Under the pieces are notes generated by a model, which was given only the letters and a program-made list of their open reading frames with translations, searched no databases and was not told the DNA's origin. Positions 1 through 10,600 of a stretch of 64,000 bases of DNA are shown here, piece by piece. The translations under genes were made by a program, and so were the position numbers. The DNA lies in the NCBI GenBank assembly GCA_023374025.1, contig SIJG01000013.1:1678081-1742080 (forward strand), written 5' to 3'. This stretch comes from Heterodera schachtii (lineage: Eukaryota > Nematoda > Chromadorea > Rhabditida > Heteroderidae). The stretch's first letter is position 1. Each line of letters begins with the position of its first letter.

Positions 1-64
1 GAATAATTAGGAGAATAATTAGTCGTTTAATATTAAATATCCCAATATTAAAAAATCATAGCAA

Positions 65-1769
65 ATGAATTTGGCACTTTTTGTCGCAATTTGTCAATTC
101 CTGCTGCTGTTTTTTGGCACTTTCCCTCCCACAAATGGCACTATTTCTACGGCATTTTCACAATTTCTACGAAATTCCTTCAATGATGAGGTGGAGAAGA
201 ACATTGCACGCAGAGATTTGGGCACCGATGGAAGTTTTGGCGGTGGAAAAGGGCGAATTAAGGCAAAGTATGTAAATTGAAAAATTAATTACTTTTTTCA
301 AAATTAATTTTTTCATTAATTTAGACTATTAAAATAATTTCAAGTTTTAAGAAAACGTCCTGTAATTTTTGTGCACGGCTTGACCAATTTAGCGGGAGAA
401 TTGGACTACGTTCGGCGACTGTTCCGCGAAAAGGGCGGCTACAGTGACAGCGAACTGTACGCGACCACTTACGGTTACGGTATGAAGGGATGGAAATGGC
501 TACGTGATGCAATGAAATGCGATCATGTGAAAAAGGTGTCTAATTAAACATAAAATAGTTAAATTAATGACAGTTTAATTTTATAATAAAGATATATTAA
601 TTGAAATAATAAAAATTATTTTTTATTTTGATCATTTTATTCGTCGAAATAAAAATAATTATTAAATTTATTTTATTCGATTTATTCCTTGAAAACAATT
701 ACCTCAGAAGGTGTCTAATGAATGCATTATAATATAATTATTAAATTAATGACAGTTTAATTTTAAAAATAAAAATTTAATTAATTAATTAAAAAATTAA
801 TATTTTATTTTAATCGATTTTTTCTCTTCGAAAATAATTACCACACAATTCAGATTCGCATAATGATTCGTGCAATCACACAATTTACTCATTCTTCTCA
901 AGTGGATATTATTGGCTACAGTATGGGATCACCGATTGCAAGAAAGTTACTGTAATTGGCGGTGTACCGTAAAAATAAAGTAATAAATTATTAAAAATTT
1001 AGGCCATTCTTGGTGGTGTTTGTGTGGACACGGGAGAACAGTTGGGCCCTCCATTAACCCATTTGGTGCATACATTCATCGGCGTTGGCGGTGCCAACCG
1101 TGAAGCTGTCCATTTGTGCCGACTTTTTGAGTGGGCAATGCCGTGCAATCCCGTCAATGGCATGCGATGCCATTCACAATTTTTAGATGACATTAATTCA
1201 AAGTAAAATTTTAAATTGAAAATTCTTTTTAAAGTTTACATAAAACCGCCAAAAATTGGAAGGATTTGGAATCAAAAAACTAGAGCTCGACCTAGACCTG
1301 GATCCAGGCCTGGATTTTTCCTAAATCCAGGTCAAGGTCATTTTTGGGCAACCTGGCTTTTTCCTGGGCCTGGGGCCATGTCAAATATGAAAAAAAAACC
1401 AGGCCCAGGCTAAAGACGAAAAACCCTGGATTTCCTGGTGAGAAAATTTAATTTTAATATTTTTTTCTAATTTAAGAGTTGGTTATGAGGCAACCACCCG
1501 AATTTTCGTCATTCGGTCAATGGACGACGGAACGGTGGGGACAAGGGATTGTGAAGGGCGTTCAGTTAGTGCAATTGATGGACAAAATGACGAAATTGTG
1601 GTAAAATATAAAAATATTTAAAAATTTTTAAATAATTAAAAAAATTTAAATAATTAAAAATATTTAAATAATTAAAAATTTATTTTTGTTTATTCAGCTG
1701 CGGAACTACAGCCATCAGATGGTAATTTTTGGAACTGGAGAACAACAGCTCAAACTTTTAACATTTTGA
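65..1769 (+). CDS. secreted lipase, nematode lips/EstA (class 2) type, 6 exons
   Basis: Exons read as 65-267, 352-535, 854-946, 1003-1202, 1477-1600 and 1698-1769. The product begins with a hydrophobic signal peptide (first ~25 residues, ending near TNG) and continues with the RRDLGTDGSFGGG segment typical of nematode lipases. Next come VIFVHGLTN (oxyanion-hole strand), the nucleophile elbow GYSMGSP, DTGEQLGPPLT, a late Asp in SMDDGTVGTRD and the last catalytic His in NYSHQMVIFGT. About 280 residues, the usual length for the family. Such enzymes are secreted alpha/beta hydrolases that cleave acyl esters. All junctions keep frame except exon 3 to 4: the protein needs an exon end at AAG (946), but the only GT there is one base earlier, so the joined frame is off by one. 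Family call is firm; whether the copy is intact is not. Confidence 0.88.
1264..1432. repeat. CCTGG-rich repeat in lipase intron 4
   Basis: Intron 4 of the lipase carries a GC-rich stretch made of many inverted and direct copies of CCTGG/CCAGG words (for example CCTGGATCCAGGCCTGGATT and later CCAGGCCCAGGC). It contrasts sharply with the AT-rich intron around it and can fold on itself. No coding meaning is apparent. Confidence 0.6.
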
Positions 1770-1878
1770 TCGCTTGTTTATTAAAATGAATTAAATATTT
1801 CGTTGAAAAACAACCACTTTAATTAATATTAGCAATTATTTTAAAAAAATAAGGCAGTTTCAATTTTTAAATTTTTCA

Positions 1879-2507
1879 TTAAAATTTATGCTCTTCAATT
1901 TCTTTCCCCATTTGTTGTTCATTTGCTTGAAGTTCAACATCCACATTTGAGGAGGCAGAAGATGTCGAAATTGTCGATGCTTTAGGTTCAACTATTTCCA
2001 CTAAATTTAAAAAATTTCTTTACCGTATTTCCTAAAATAAATTACCCCCCCCCCCCCTAAATTAGAGGCCCCTTCCGCCGAGGGGGCCGGTTGAAAAATA
2101 AAGCACCCCGAGGGGCCCTATTAACGGAAATACGGTAATTAAAAGCTCGCTGACACATGACGCCTTTTATGTCGAGACCTAATTACGGGACGGGATCATG
2201 TAAATCAGCCACTAAATTAGAGGACCGAGGGGGGTTAAAAAATAAAGCACCCTGAGGGGCCTGTTTTCGGGAATACGGTAATTAAAAATTTGTTGACCCA
2301 TGATACTCCTTTTATGTTGAGACAGGAATTATGGGACGGGATCTTGAAAATCCGCCCCGAAATTTTTGAATTCCATTTTTATTACCTGCCGACCCGGTCA
2401 ATCGTCGTTTTTGCCGTTGTTGTTGTTCGCGTTGTTGGTGCCGTTGGCGTTGTCGCTCAGGGCACTGACAACAGACCAAGATTAAGACGGCCATGTAGAA
2501 GAGAGAA
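1879..2507 (-). CDS. C-terminal exons of a small single-pass membrane protein (partial)
   Basis: Two minus-strand exons join in frame: 2386-2507 and 1879-2000. The first encodes a hydrophobic segment (SLFYMAVLILVCC) followed by a Cys-Gln-Cys and a long basic, glutamine-rich stretch (RQRQRHQQREQQQRQKRR). The second encodes an acidic Ser/Glu tail ending EIEEHKF and a stop. This looks like a membrane anchor with a cytoplasmic basic tail; no family is recognised. A mobile element (2523-3151) lies immediately upstream in what would be the preceding intron. A possible earlier exon at about 3467-3549 (minus; starts MSSAPQHHASSHEQHQPH) has a plausible donor but the wrong phase for a direct join, so it is not included. 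Confidence 0.45.
2021..2137. mobile_element. ~110-bp foldback repeat, copy 1
   Basis: Begins TACCGTATTTCCTAAAATAA and ends with the inverted counterpart AAATACGGTA. The inside alternates a C-run, AGAGGCCCC and AATAAAGCACCCCG. The same palindromic unit recurs at 8751-8855, 55493-55589 and 59204-59310, with a partial copy at 2211-2280. Confidence 0.6.
2211..2280. mobile_element. ~110-bp foldback repeat, partial copy 2
   Basis: Keeps CTAAATTAGAGG, AAAAAATAAAGCACC, GAGGGGCC and the terminal AATACGGTA of the neighbouring copy at 2021-2137, in the same orientation. The left end is missing. Confidence 0.5.
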
Positions 2508-2522
2508 CTGTGGTGATTGTTT

Positions 2523-3151
2523 GGTGCTAGGTCGATGCGAAAAAAACTCAGTTTGGGCGATCCGAAAAAAACTCAGTGATTGATAAATTAAATAAATTAA
2601 TTAAATAATTCAATTCACAAAATCACGGCGCCGTCCGGTTAACCCTAATGTACGGCGGGACGCAAGTCATTTTCAATTTTTTTTAATTTTTCAATTTTTC
2701 GCATCACTTCTCGTCAATTTTCTACATTTGTAGTAAACACAACCTGACGCCATTGACACCATTTTGTAGAGCTCATCGAGCTGTACAAAAAAGCCGCTGG
2801 TACCGGCACGCTTAGCTTGGGTTGGCCATCGACAGGGTCGGGGGCGAGGCTGAGGGTCCTCCGGCAGATGTGCCCGACCCATGACGGGCTCCAAGTGAAT
2901 GGATCAAGAACCGGACCCGGTCTGGGAGATAGCCCTTGAACAACTGAATAAAAAATTGTTCTTAACCGGGCCGGTCCGGATTCCGGATCAGGCACTTTTG
3001 GTGCCCCGAAAAGGGTGCGATCGGCTTCCGGAAAATGACCAATCAATCACTGAGTTTTTCGGATCGCCCACATTGAGTTTTTTTCGCATCGCCCACATTG
3101 AGTTTTTTTCGCATCGCCCAAACTGAGTTTTTTTCGCATCGTCTCAGCACG
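2523..3151. mobile_element. 629-bp non-autonomous DNA element, GGTGCT..GTCG family, copy 1
   Basis: Left end GGTGCTAGGTCG, right end CGTCTCAGCACG, flanked by a perfect 8-bp duplication GATTGTTT (2515-2522 and 3152-3159). The terminal arms are made of direct repeats of GATGCGAAAAAAACTCAGT separated by GGGC: two copies on the left, four on the right. The middle is GC-rich and has open frames on both strands, but no transposase was recognised. An 8-bp duplication fits hAT-like or other 8-bp-duplicating transposases; the superfamily is not settled. Confidence 0.85.
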
Positions 3152-4685
3152 GATTGTTTGAATGTAAAAGCAATTTTAATTAATTTATTTTAATCAGTTT
3201 TAAGGTATTTAATCAATAATTTTGTTTGATGATCAATCCTACGGTAACAGAAGAGCACCGGCAAACACCAGCAGTGAAGCGGAGTCCAGGAATGGCGTTG
3301 GGTCTAAACAAACAGAGCTTTTCGAAAATTTCTACTGATCGAGACCGGTAAATAATCCCGAGAGCCGAGATTGCGGAATAAAAAAACCAAAAAAAAAAAG
3401 AGATAGATTAGTTTTTTACCCAGTTAGAGTTTGGCATTATGTCAAAAAATTTTTACAAATTATTCGCGTGTACTTTGAAAAATGCTGCCGTTGGCATGTG
3501 GTTGATGTTGTTCATGTGATGAAGCATGGTGCTGTGGTGCACTGCTCATTGCTGAAAAATTATTTCAATTTAAAAAAAAAATTAATTTCAAATAAAAATA
3601 TGAGGAAAGATATTTTAAATTATTAAAATTTAAAATAAATATAGTAATGTTGATTTATTCTAAGAAATTTGAAAAAAATGCTTGCTAACATATAAATTCA
3701 ATTTTTTGCTTTGTCAAATGCCCTCCATTAGAAATTTTGTGCGTGCCTGGAGGCATTTTTAGGCAATTTGCATATTTTAGTGCAAAGAGAATCTGTTTTT
3801 GACAGATTTAGCAATTTTTATTTTAACTTTATCATCTTTATACTTTGAATTATTGAAATAAAAATTATTTTAAAAATAAAATAATGATATGTAAAATTAA
3901 AAAAACAAAATAATTAAAATGAAAATGAATTAAATAAAAAAAAATTTACTAAAAAAGAAAGATGAATGAATTAAATTTTGAAATTATCAAGCAGCAAAAT
4001 TTGATTAAGAAATATATTAAAAATATTATGATGTCATTTTTTATTTATCTTTGTGGCTACTATTCTAATAATAATTGTAATAATTCAAAATAATAAGGGC
4101 ATTGTTTAAATAATTTACTGCAACCAAATGTTTGCCGTTGTGCCGAAAATGAAACCTCGCTGGGCGCTTTGAACACGTTATATAATACTTTGTGCCAAAA
4201 ATGTAACAACAGCAGCCCCAATTATAAGAATGGCATCCAATTATCTCAAGAGATTTTTCTCTTTAAAATTGGCAGCTTCGACGAAAAGCCTTTGTTATTC
4301 TTTTTTATTATAGAAAAAGCTAAAGTAAAAAATTTTTATAAACAAATTGTTTTTGTCCATTTTTATTTTAATGAAAAATTTCTCATAAATAAAAAAAATT
4401 TATTTAAATTAAAATAGAAAAAATAGTTGAAGGATTATTATTTTTATTATTGAAAAAGTAAAAAATATATAAGCCTACAAAATTTTATCCATATTTATTT
4501 TTTATAAAAATAAAAAAAATTGAAAAAATAAAAATGACATAATAGAAAAATATTTGAAGGATTAAAATTTCCATTTTTAATTTCTAAATACATTTATCGA
4601 CCCTTTCAAATAACAGTAAAACGATCCCAACTTACTGTAGTTGCTTTCACATTTGAAAATTTCAAACCTCCCCTACAGTAATCCC

Positions 4686-7600
4686 ATGCGGTTGTTTTTG
4701 CTCTGTGTTTTCTTATGGTGGCCCACCTACTGTGTTTGTCTGGTCCATCGACTGCCCATTACGGTAACCGGATCGTTGCGCACCCGGCTTTTGCACAGCG
4801 GCAAATGGTTAGAGGAGGTTGACCGTTTCACTGCGTTGGACGCGGAGGATGACAGTGAAGAGTACTACTACCGTGGCTTCTACCTTGCTAACATCACTGT
4901 TGGCACGCCACGTATGTTATTAGGAGTTGGCTTAATTTCATTGTACGGTAATTACTAGGGCTGTCATTTATATGGAAATCCATTTTTTTTTCCTGGACTG
5001 TGGGAGGCCTAAAACGCACGTAAACATGTTTTTAGCTTGGTTTGAAGCTTCTAGGATGGGTTTCTATATCCATATTTTCCATATTTTTCCATATTTCGCG
5101 ATTTATGTCCATATTTCCATATTTTTCCATATTTTGGCATTTATGTCCATATTTGGGCATTTTTCCAAAAAACCCTATTAGAACGGTCCCCATCAGCTAA
5201 ATTGTCCTTTTTGACTCTTGAAATTTTAAAACATTTTAGAAAAAGACACTTTTTAGCAAAATTTTGTTGAAAAAATTGATTAAATTTAAATTTTCTTAAG
5301 ATTTGGTTAATTTATGTCAAAAATAAGCAAAAAAGCGAAAATTTCACTTTTCAGGATGATTTTTCGTAAAAATGAGTAAATTTTAGCTTTATCGTGTCTT
5401 TTTTTCTTCTAAAGTGGTTTTAATACTGTATTTAGCCATTTTTTAACGTTTTACTTAACATTTAGCGAATTTGAAGAAATTTTGAGAAGTTATACCCTCA
5501 ATGTGAAAAAATTTATGTCCATATTTTTGCCATTTTATGTCCATATTTTGCGATTTTTGGTCCATATTTTATGGCCATATTTCGCGATTTTATATCCATA
5601 TTTTTGACAGCCCTAGTAATTACCGTATACAATTTTGACGAATAATTAAATTAAGTGAGACATTTAACCACTTAATTAATTATACCTGAGGCAACCGCCC
5701 TGTCTAGTGGGAAAATCGCAAGGTTTGTATTGTATGCCATCCCAACCAGGGCATGACGCAATTACGTATTAACGGCTTACGCAAATTACGCCATTTTGGG
5801 GGAGCGAAAATTTGAAATTCCGCCATGCGATTTTGATCATAGGGATTAACTTGATTTTGATACACCAATTATCCCCAAAATTTTAGTAAATAAGTCTCGA
5901 CTATCAGCAGGAATGATCCAAGCAGCGAACCGGGATTGCAATCCCAGTAACCCTTCCTATCGGTGCTATGTCGTTATATAAAAACCATCAATAAGGGCGT
6001 TATATAAAAAACCATCAAATGGAAATTTTCAACCAAAAACTGCCCATAACTTTGTTAATGTCAACAGAATTAGACATTCTTGTTATCATTCGATAGGCCT
6101 AACATTTCTCTATTAACTCACCTAAATTTTAAAAAATTTGGCCAAGTTTGAGCAAAGTTATGGCCAAAAGTACACGATGTACCAGGTTTTCACACATTTT
6201 TGGTTATAACTTTTTTGAAACCTAATGAAATTTTTTGAAATTTTGTAGCTAATAGAGGACACATAGGGCTAGCGATTGATAACAAGATCACTTTATTTTG
6301 TTCGTTATAAGAATGTTTTGATCAGAATATTTGATGATCAAAATAATTTTATTTTTAATTAAAAAATTTCTGTTAGAAAATATTTTTGTTTTTTATTTTC
6401 TTGCTATTAGTCGATAGCCCTATGTGTCCTCTATTAGCATCCAAAATTTCAAAAGTTATGGCCAAAAATGTGTAAAAACCTGGTACATTGTGTACTTTTG
6501 GCCATAACTTTGCTCAAACTTGGCCAAATTTTTTAAAATTTAGGTGAGTTAATAGAGAAATGTTAGGCCTATCGAATGATAACAAGAATGTCTAATTCTG
6601 TTGACATTATCAAAAGTTATGGGCAGTTTTTGGTTGAAAATTTCCATTTGATGGTTTTTTATATAACGCCCTTATTGATGGTTTTTATATAACGACTCAG
6701 CACCTTCCTATCCATGGCGTTTGTTCAAATCCCGAATCCCGACTTTTTCAAAATTCCCGGCTCTTTTGGTAATGGCTAATGGGAATTAGCAAATGAGGGA
6801 AATGGCGTCGAATAGTCCTTTACATTATCAGTGATTTAGCGCAGCAGCTGCAAGTGGCGCTGGACACCTGCTACCCATTCTTTTGGGTGATTGACTGCCG
6901 ATGCACAGACCAAAATTGTCACTATGCCAAGGATTGGGAATATGAAAAGCATTGCTTTAACGCCAGGTCTGTGCTGGGCGGGCACTGTTGCACTGCTCTG
7001 AAAATTTGGTTTTCATGGTGCAAAAATTGTGTTTAATAGCAATTTTTTTGAACAAATTTTCAAAAGTTTTTTTTTTTCGATCAGCATCCAAAGATAAGAC
7101 TGTATGAATTATTTCAGATTTTTAGGAGCCTTTTGAAATAGTTTTTTAAGTTTGTTCAAAGACTTTTTTTGGCCTAAATTTTGACCACTTCTCACTTCGC
7201 TGACCCTATCACCTTCATTCTATTTTCGATTCGGAATTTTTTGTGCTGAATATAAAGCCGACCTAATGAGATATTATATCAATAAATATTCAGTCTTGAA
7301 CACTTCATTTAATTAGAATTTATAAGCGCTGAGCAAATTTGGCAGTCTTGTTCAAAGACTTTTTTGGGTCAGTGTAAAACTCTATTATTATTTTTTTAAG
7401 TTTTCCGAAATTTCCAACTTCTGATTGGTGGCTGGACATTTTGACAATGACCGTTTCGACACTTATAAATGCAAAATTCGAAAACTAAAGCCATTTTCAT
7501 AATGCTATTTTAATAAAAACGAAAAAAAAACAACTTTTTTGTATTGGTCCCAAATCCACACCATCTCATATCGTTTAGCAGAAATTTGAATTTTATTTAA

Positions 7601-10600
7601 AAAATATATTTAATTTTATTGTCGAAATGGCATTGTCGAAACGGTCATTGTCGAAATGTCCGGGAGCCTTCTGATTTCCAACAGCGATTTTTTTGAGTCT
7701 GAATTCCGCTTTCTGAAATTTTTGGGGCCTTCAAAGGTCAACCCTAATAGAGAAAAACACTGTCAATTGTTTTTAAGAAAAAAGTGATGACTATGGTATG
7801 AATTTATATTATTTATCTAAAAATGCAAAAAATGCCGAAATATTTAATTATACGAAAAAACCCCTAAAATTTTGACACCCTAATTAAAAAAAAAATTTGC
7901 CAATTTATCTAACATATTTTTCATCGAAAAACTATTATTAAATTCAAGCAAATCGACAAGCCTTCATGGGAATGGAGACAAAATTACCATACCATGTCAT
8001 AATTGTATGGATGACATAGAAGCAGCAGGTGATGGGCAAAACGAGTCGAGAAAAGTCTCATTAAATAAGAAAAAAACAAAACAATTTTAATAATAATTAG
8101 GAAATTTTCATGTAAATATTCTTTGAATAGTTGGAAATTTTGTTCCGAAAAAAAAAAATTGAGACTTTCATTTAAATATTCTACATATTTTAGGATTTTT
8201 CACCATTTTAGATAAAGTATATACAATATTTTTCTATATATTTTCGACTTTTTCGCATTTTTTTCATATATTTTTGCGAATTTGTAGAAATTTCTTATGA
8301 GAAAGTTAAATTTTTTTTTGAAAATGTACCCCAAAAATTAGATTTTTTCTAAAAAAAGAGAGATAAAAAAATTAACAAATAACCTTAATTAGTTTCCTTT
8401 TACTGTATTTTGTTCTTATTCACTTTTTTCTATGAATTTTTTCTATAAAAAGATTATAATAAAAAATTGGTAAATATTGGAGGTTTTTGTTCAAAATTTC
8501 TTACATATTTCTGAGTTTTTTTTTTAAATAATAATTCCTAGGCCTGCAGTGTTTTTGGGAGTCTATTAAATTTTTTAATTTTGCATAACAGAACCGTGGC
8601 AAAAGGAACGGAACAAAGGCTATTTCCACCGAGAACACCTTCAGGTATTTGAATTTGTTCAAACAAATTTTCGAAAAACCCACAAATAAAAAATTACAAG
8701 CGATTTACACAATTTAATTAAAAATATACTACATACTGTATGTAGGTAGATACCGTACTTCATAAAATTCGAGCCCCCTGAAATAAAATCCTCCCCCCTT
8801 TTTTAGAGGGGTTGAAAAAAAGCCAGCCGGGGGCTCTATTTTAGTAAATACGGTATTTCTGATTATTCATATTTTAAATTTTGTTAACAAAGTGGCGCTA
8901 GTTGCAAAATGCCCGCTTTTAATTTCTTTTTTTCAAAATTATTTTCTGTTGCATTTCATTTTTATTTTGGTAAAAACCCAACTCGTTTTTTTGGTAGAAA
9001 TTCGAAAATTGAGGTCCAATCGATGCTTCCAAATATTTTGGGATAAATTTCAGCTTAGAAATGCTTCTCAATTTGGTTTATACACCTTTTTAATTGTATT
9101 TTGGTCAATTGTCGAAAATCCAAACTAAAAAAAAATCTTTTATTATCGATAAAATGAAAAAAGTTTTAATGTAACTAATATTTTAAATAATATATAATAA
9201 TTATTAAATTTAAATAGAAATAAATATTTTGCTATGAATTTGATCATTTGCATTTTTCGTTCCTTTTGCAACTAGCGCCACAATCATTCAGATAAAGCCG
9301 TTGCATTTTGACAACCAAGGCATTCTTTTGGTCGACTTTATTGAGCATCAGTGGGCCAATTTCCCTTTGGATGGCGTTTTGGGCTTAGCGTGGCCCTACT
9401 CAATGATTTTGGGCCACAAGCCTCCGTTGATGAACATGCTGGACCAGCTTGACCAGCCCGTGTTCACCATATGGTCGGACTGGTGAGCATAATTATCATT
9501 GAAAATAATATTTTTTATTTATAAAATCATTTTTGGGGTACTGAAATGACCCATCCTCGGCAATTTCTCCACCACACCCATATTTTAGTCACTTTGGCCT
9601 AGCACAGGGTGATCAGGCCCAGTCAGGGCCCGATCACTTTTCAAGTCAAAAGAAAAAAGGATCAATGGATCAATCATTTCATTCCAGGCTTTGGGTGGCA
9701 AACGGATTTTTTTTGTTTTCTTGACCCCCGCCCCTCGTCCCAGTTTTTCTTAACCTAATCACCGAATTTCAAGTAAAAAAGTTGGGCCCCGATCCCCAAC
9801 TTCATGGGATGATTGTGTAAACCAACCACCACAGTTCGAAAATTCACAAAAATTGCCAAACATTTCTTCTTAAGGCGCCGTCCTGATGAACTGGGCGGCC
9901 CCGGTGGCTTCATGACAATTGGTGGGCCCGGACAATGACCACTGTTCTGGACCATGGCATAATGTTCCACTTATTTCTCGATGGAACAGATGGACATTTC
10001 GAGTGGATGGGTGAGAAATCAAATTGATTTAGTTTTTAATGCGATTTGTTAACAGATTTTGTCAAAAAAAAAATGTGCCAAATTTTGCATATTTTTAGCA
10101 GACTTTCATCAATGAATTGCTAAATAGCTTTTTGTGAAATTTAGCGAAATTTTTTTGAAAATTTGCGTGAAATAGGTCTTGGAGGGGGTACCAACAAAGA
10201 ATATCGAAAATTTTCAGCTAAAATACAATTTAAGACAGGGGGGGGGAGTTTCTTGGGACCAAAAATTGATAATACTGTAGTTGGTCCGCCCTTTTTGGAA
10301 AAAAAAAGTTTCACCAATTTTAATGTCATAAAAACAAGTTTCTAGGGTTTTCGAGGTCGCTGCTCACGAATCCGGCATATATTTTGGCCAATTTCGAACC
10401 CCGGACCCGAATTTGAACAAAAGTTGAAAAGTCAAAATTTTCGAGTTTTTCGTCTAAGAACGGCTTAAAGCTCGTGTCCCGGGTTCGGAATTGGCCAAAA
10501 CGCATTCCGGATTCGTGATTTGCGACCTCGAAAATTCCTCGGAAAATTTTTTTGGGTAATTTTCAGGTTCCAGATCGGCAATTATCGAACATATCGTCCG

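Noticed and set aside
2714..3126. Open frames of 110 codons (minus) and 75 codons (plus)
   Set aside because: Both lie inside the mobile element 2523-3151, are proline/arginine-rich by GC bias, and show no transposase or other domain.
4133..4260. Cys-rich plus-strand frame (CRCAENE..CQKCNNSS) and, on the other strand, a hydrophobic stretch (ILIIGAAVVTFLAQ)
   Set aside because: The minus-strand version has an in-frame stop between the only acceptor and the hydrophobic part. The plus-strand version has no start or splice context linking it to the protease gene.
8892..9128. 78-codon hydrophobic frame
   Set aside because: Contained in the foldback element 8892-9281; composition-driven.
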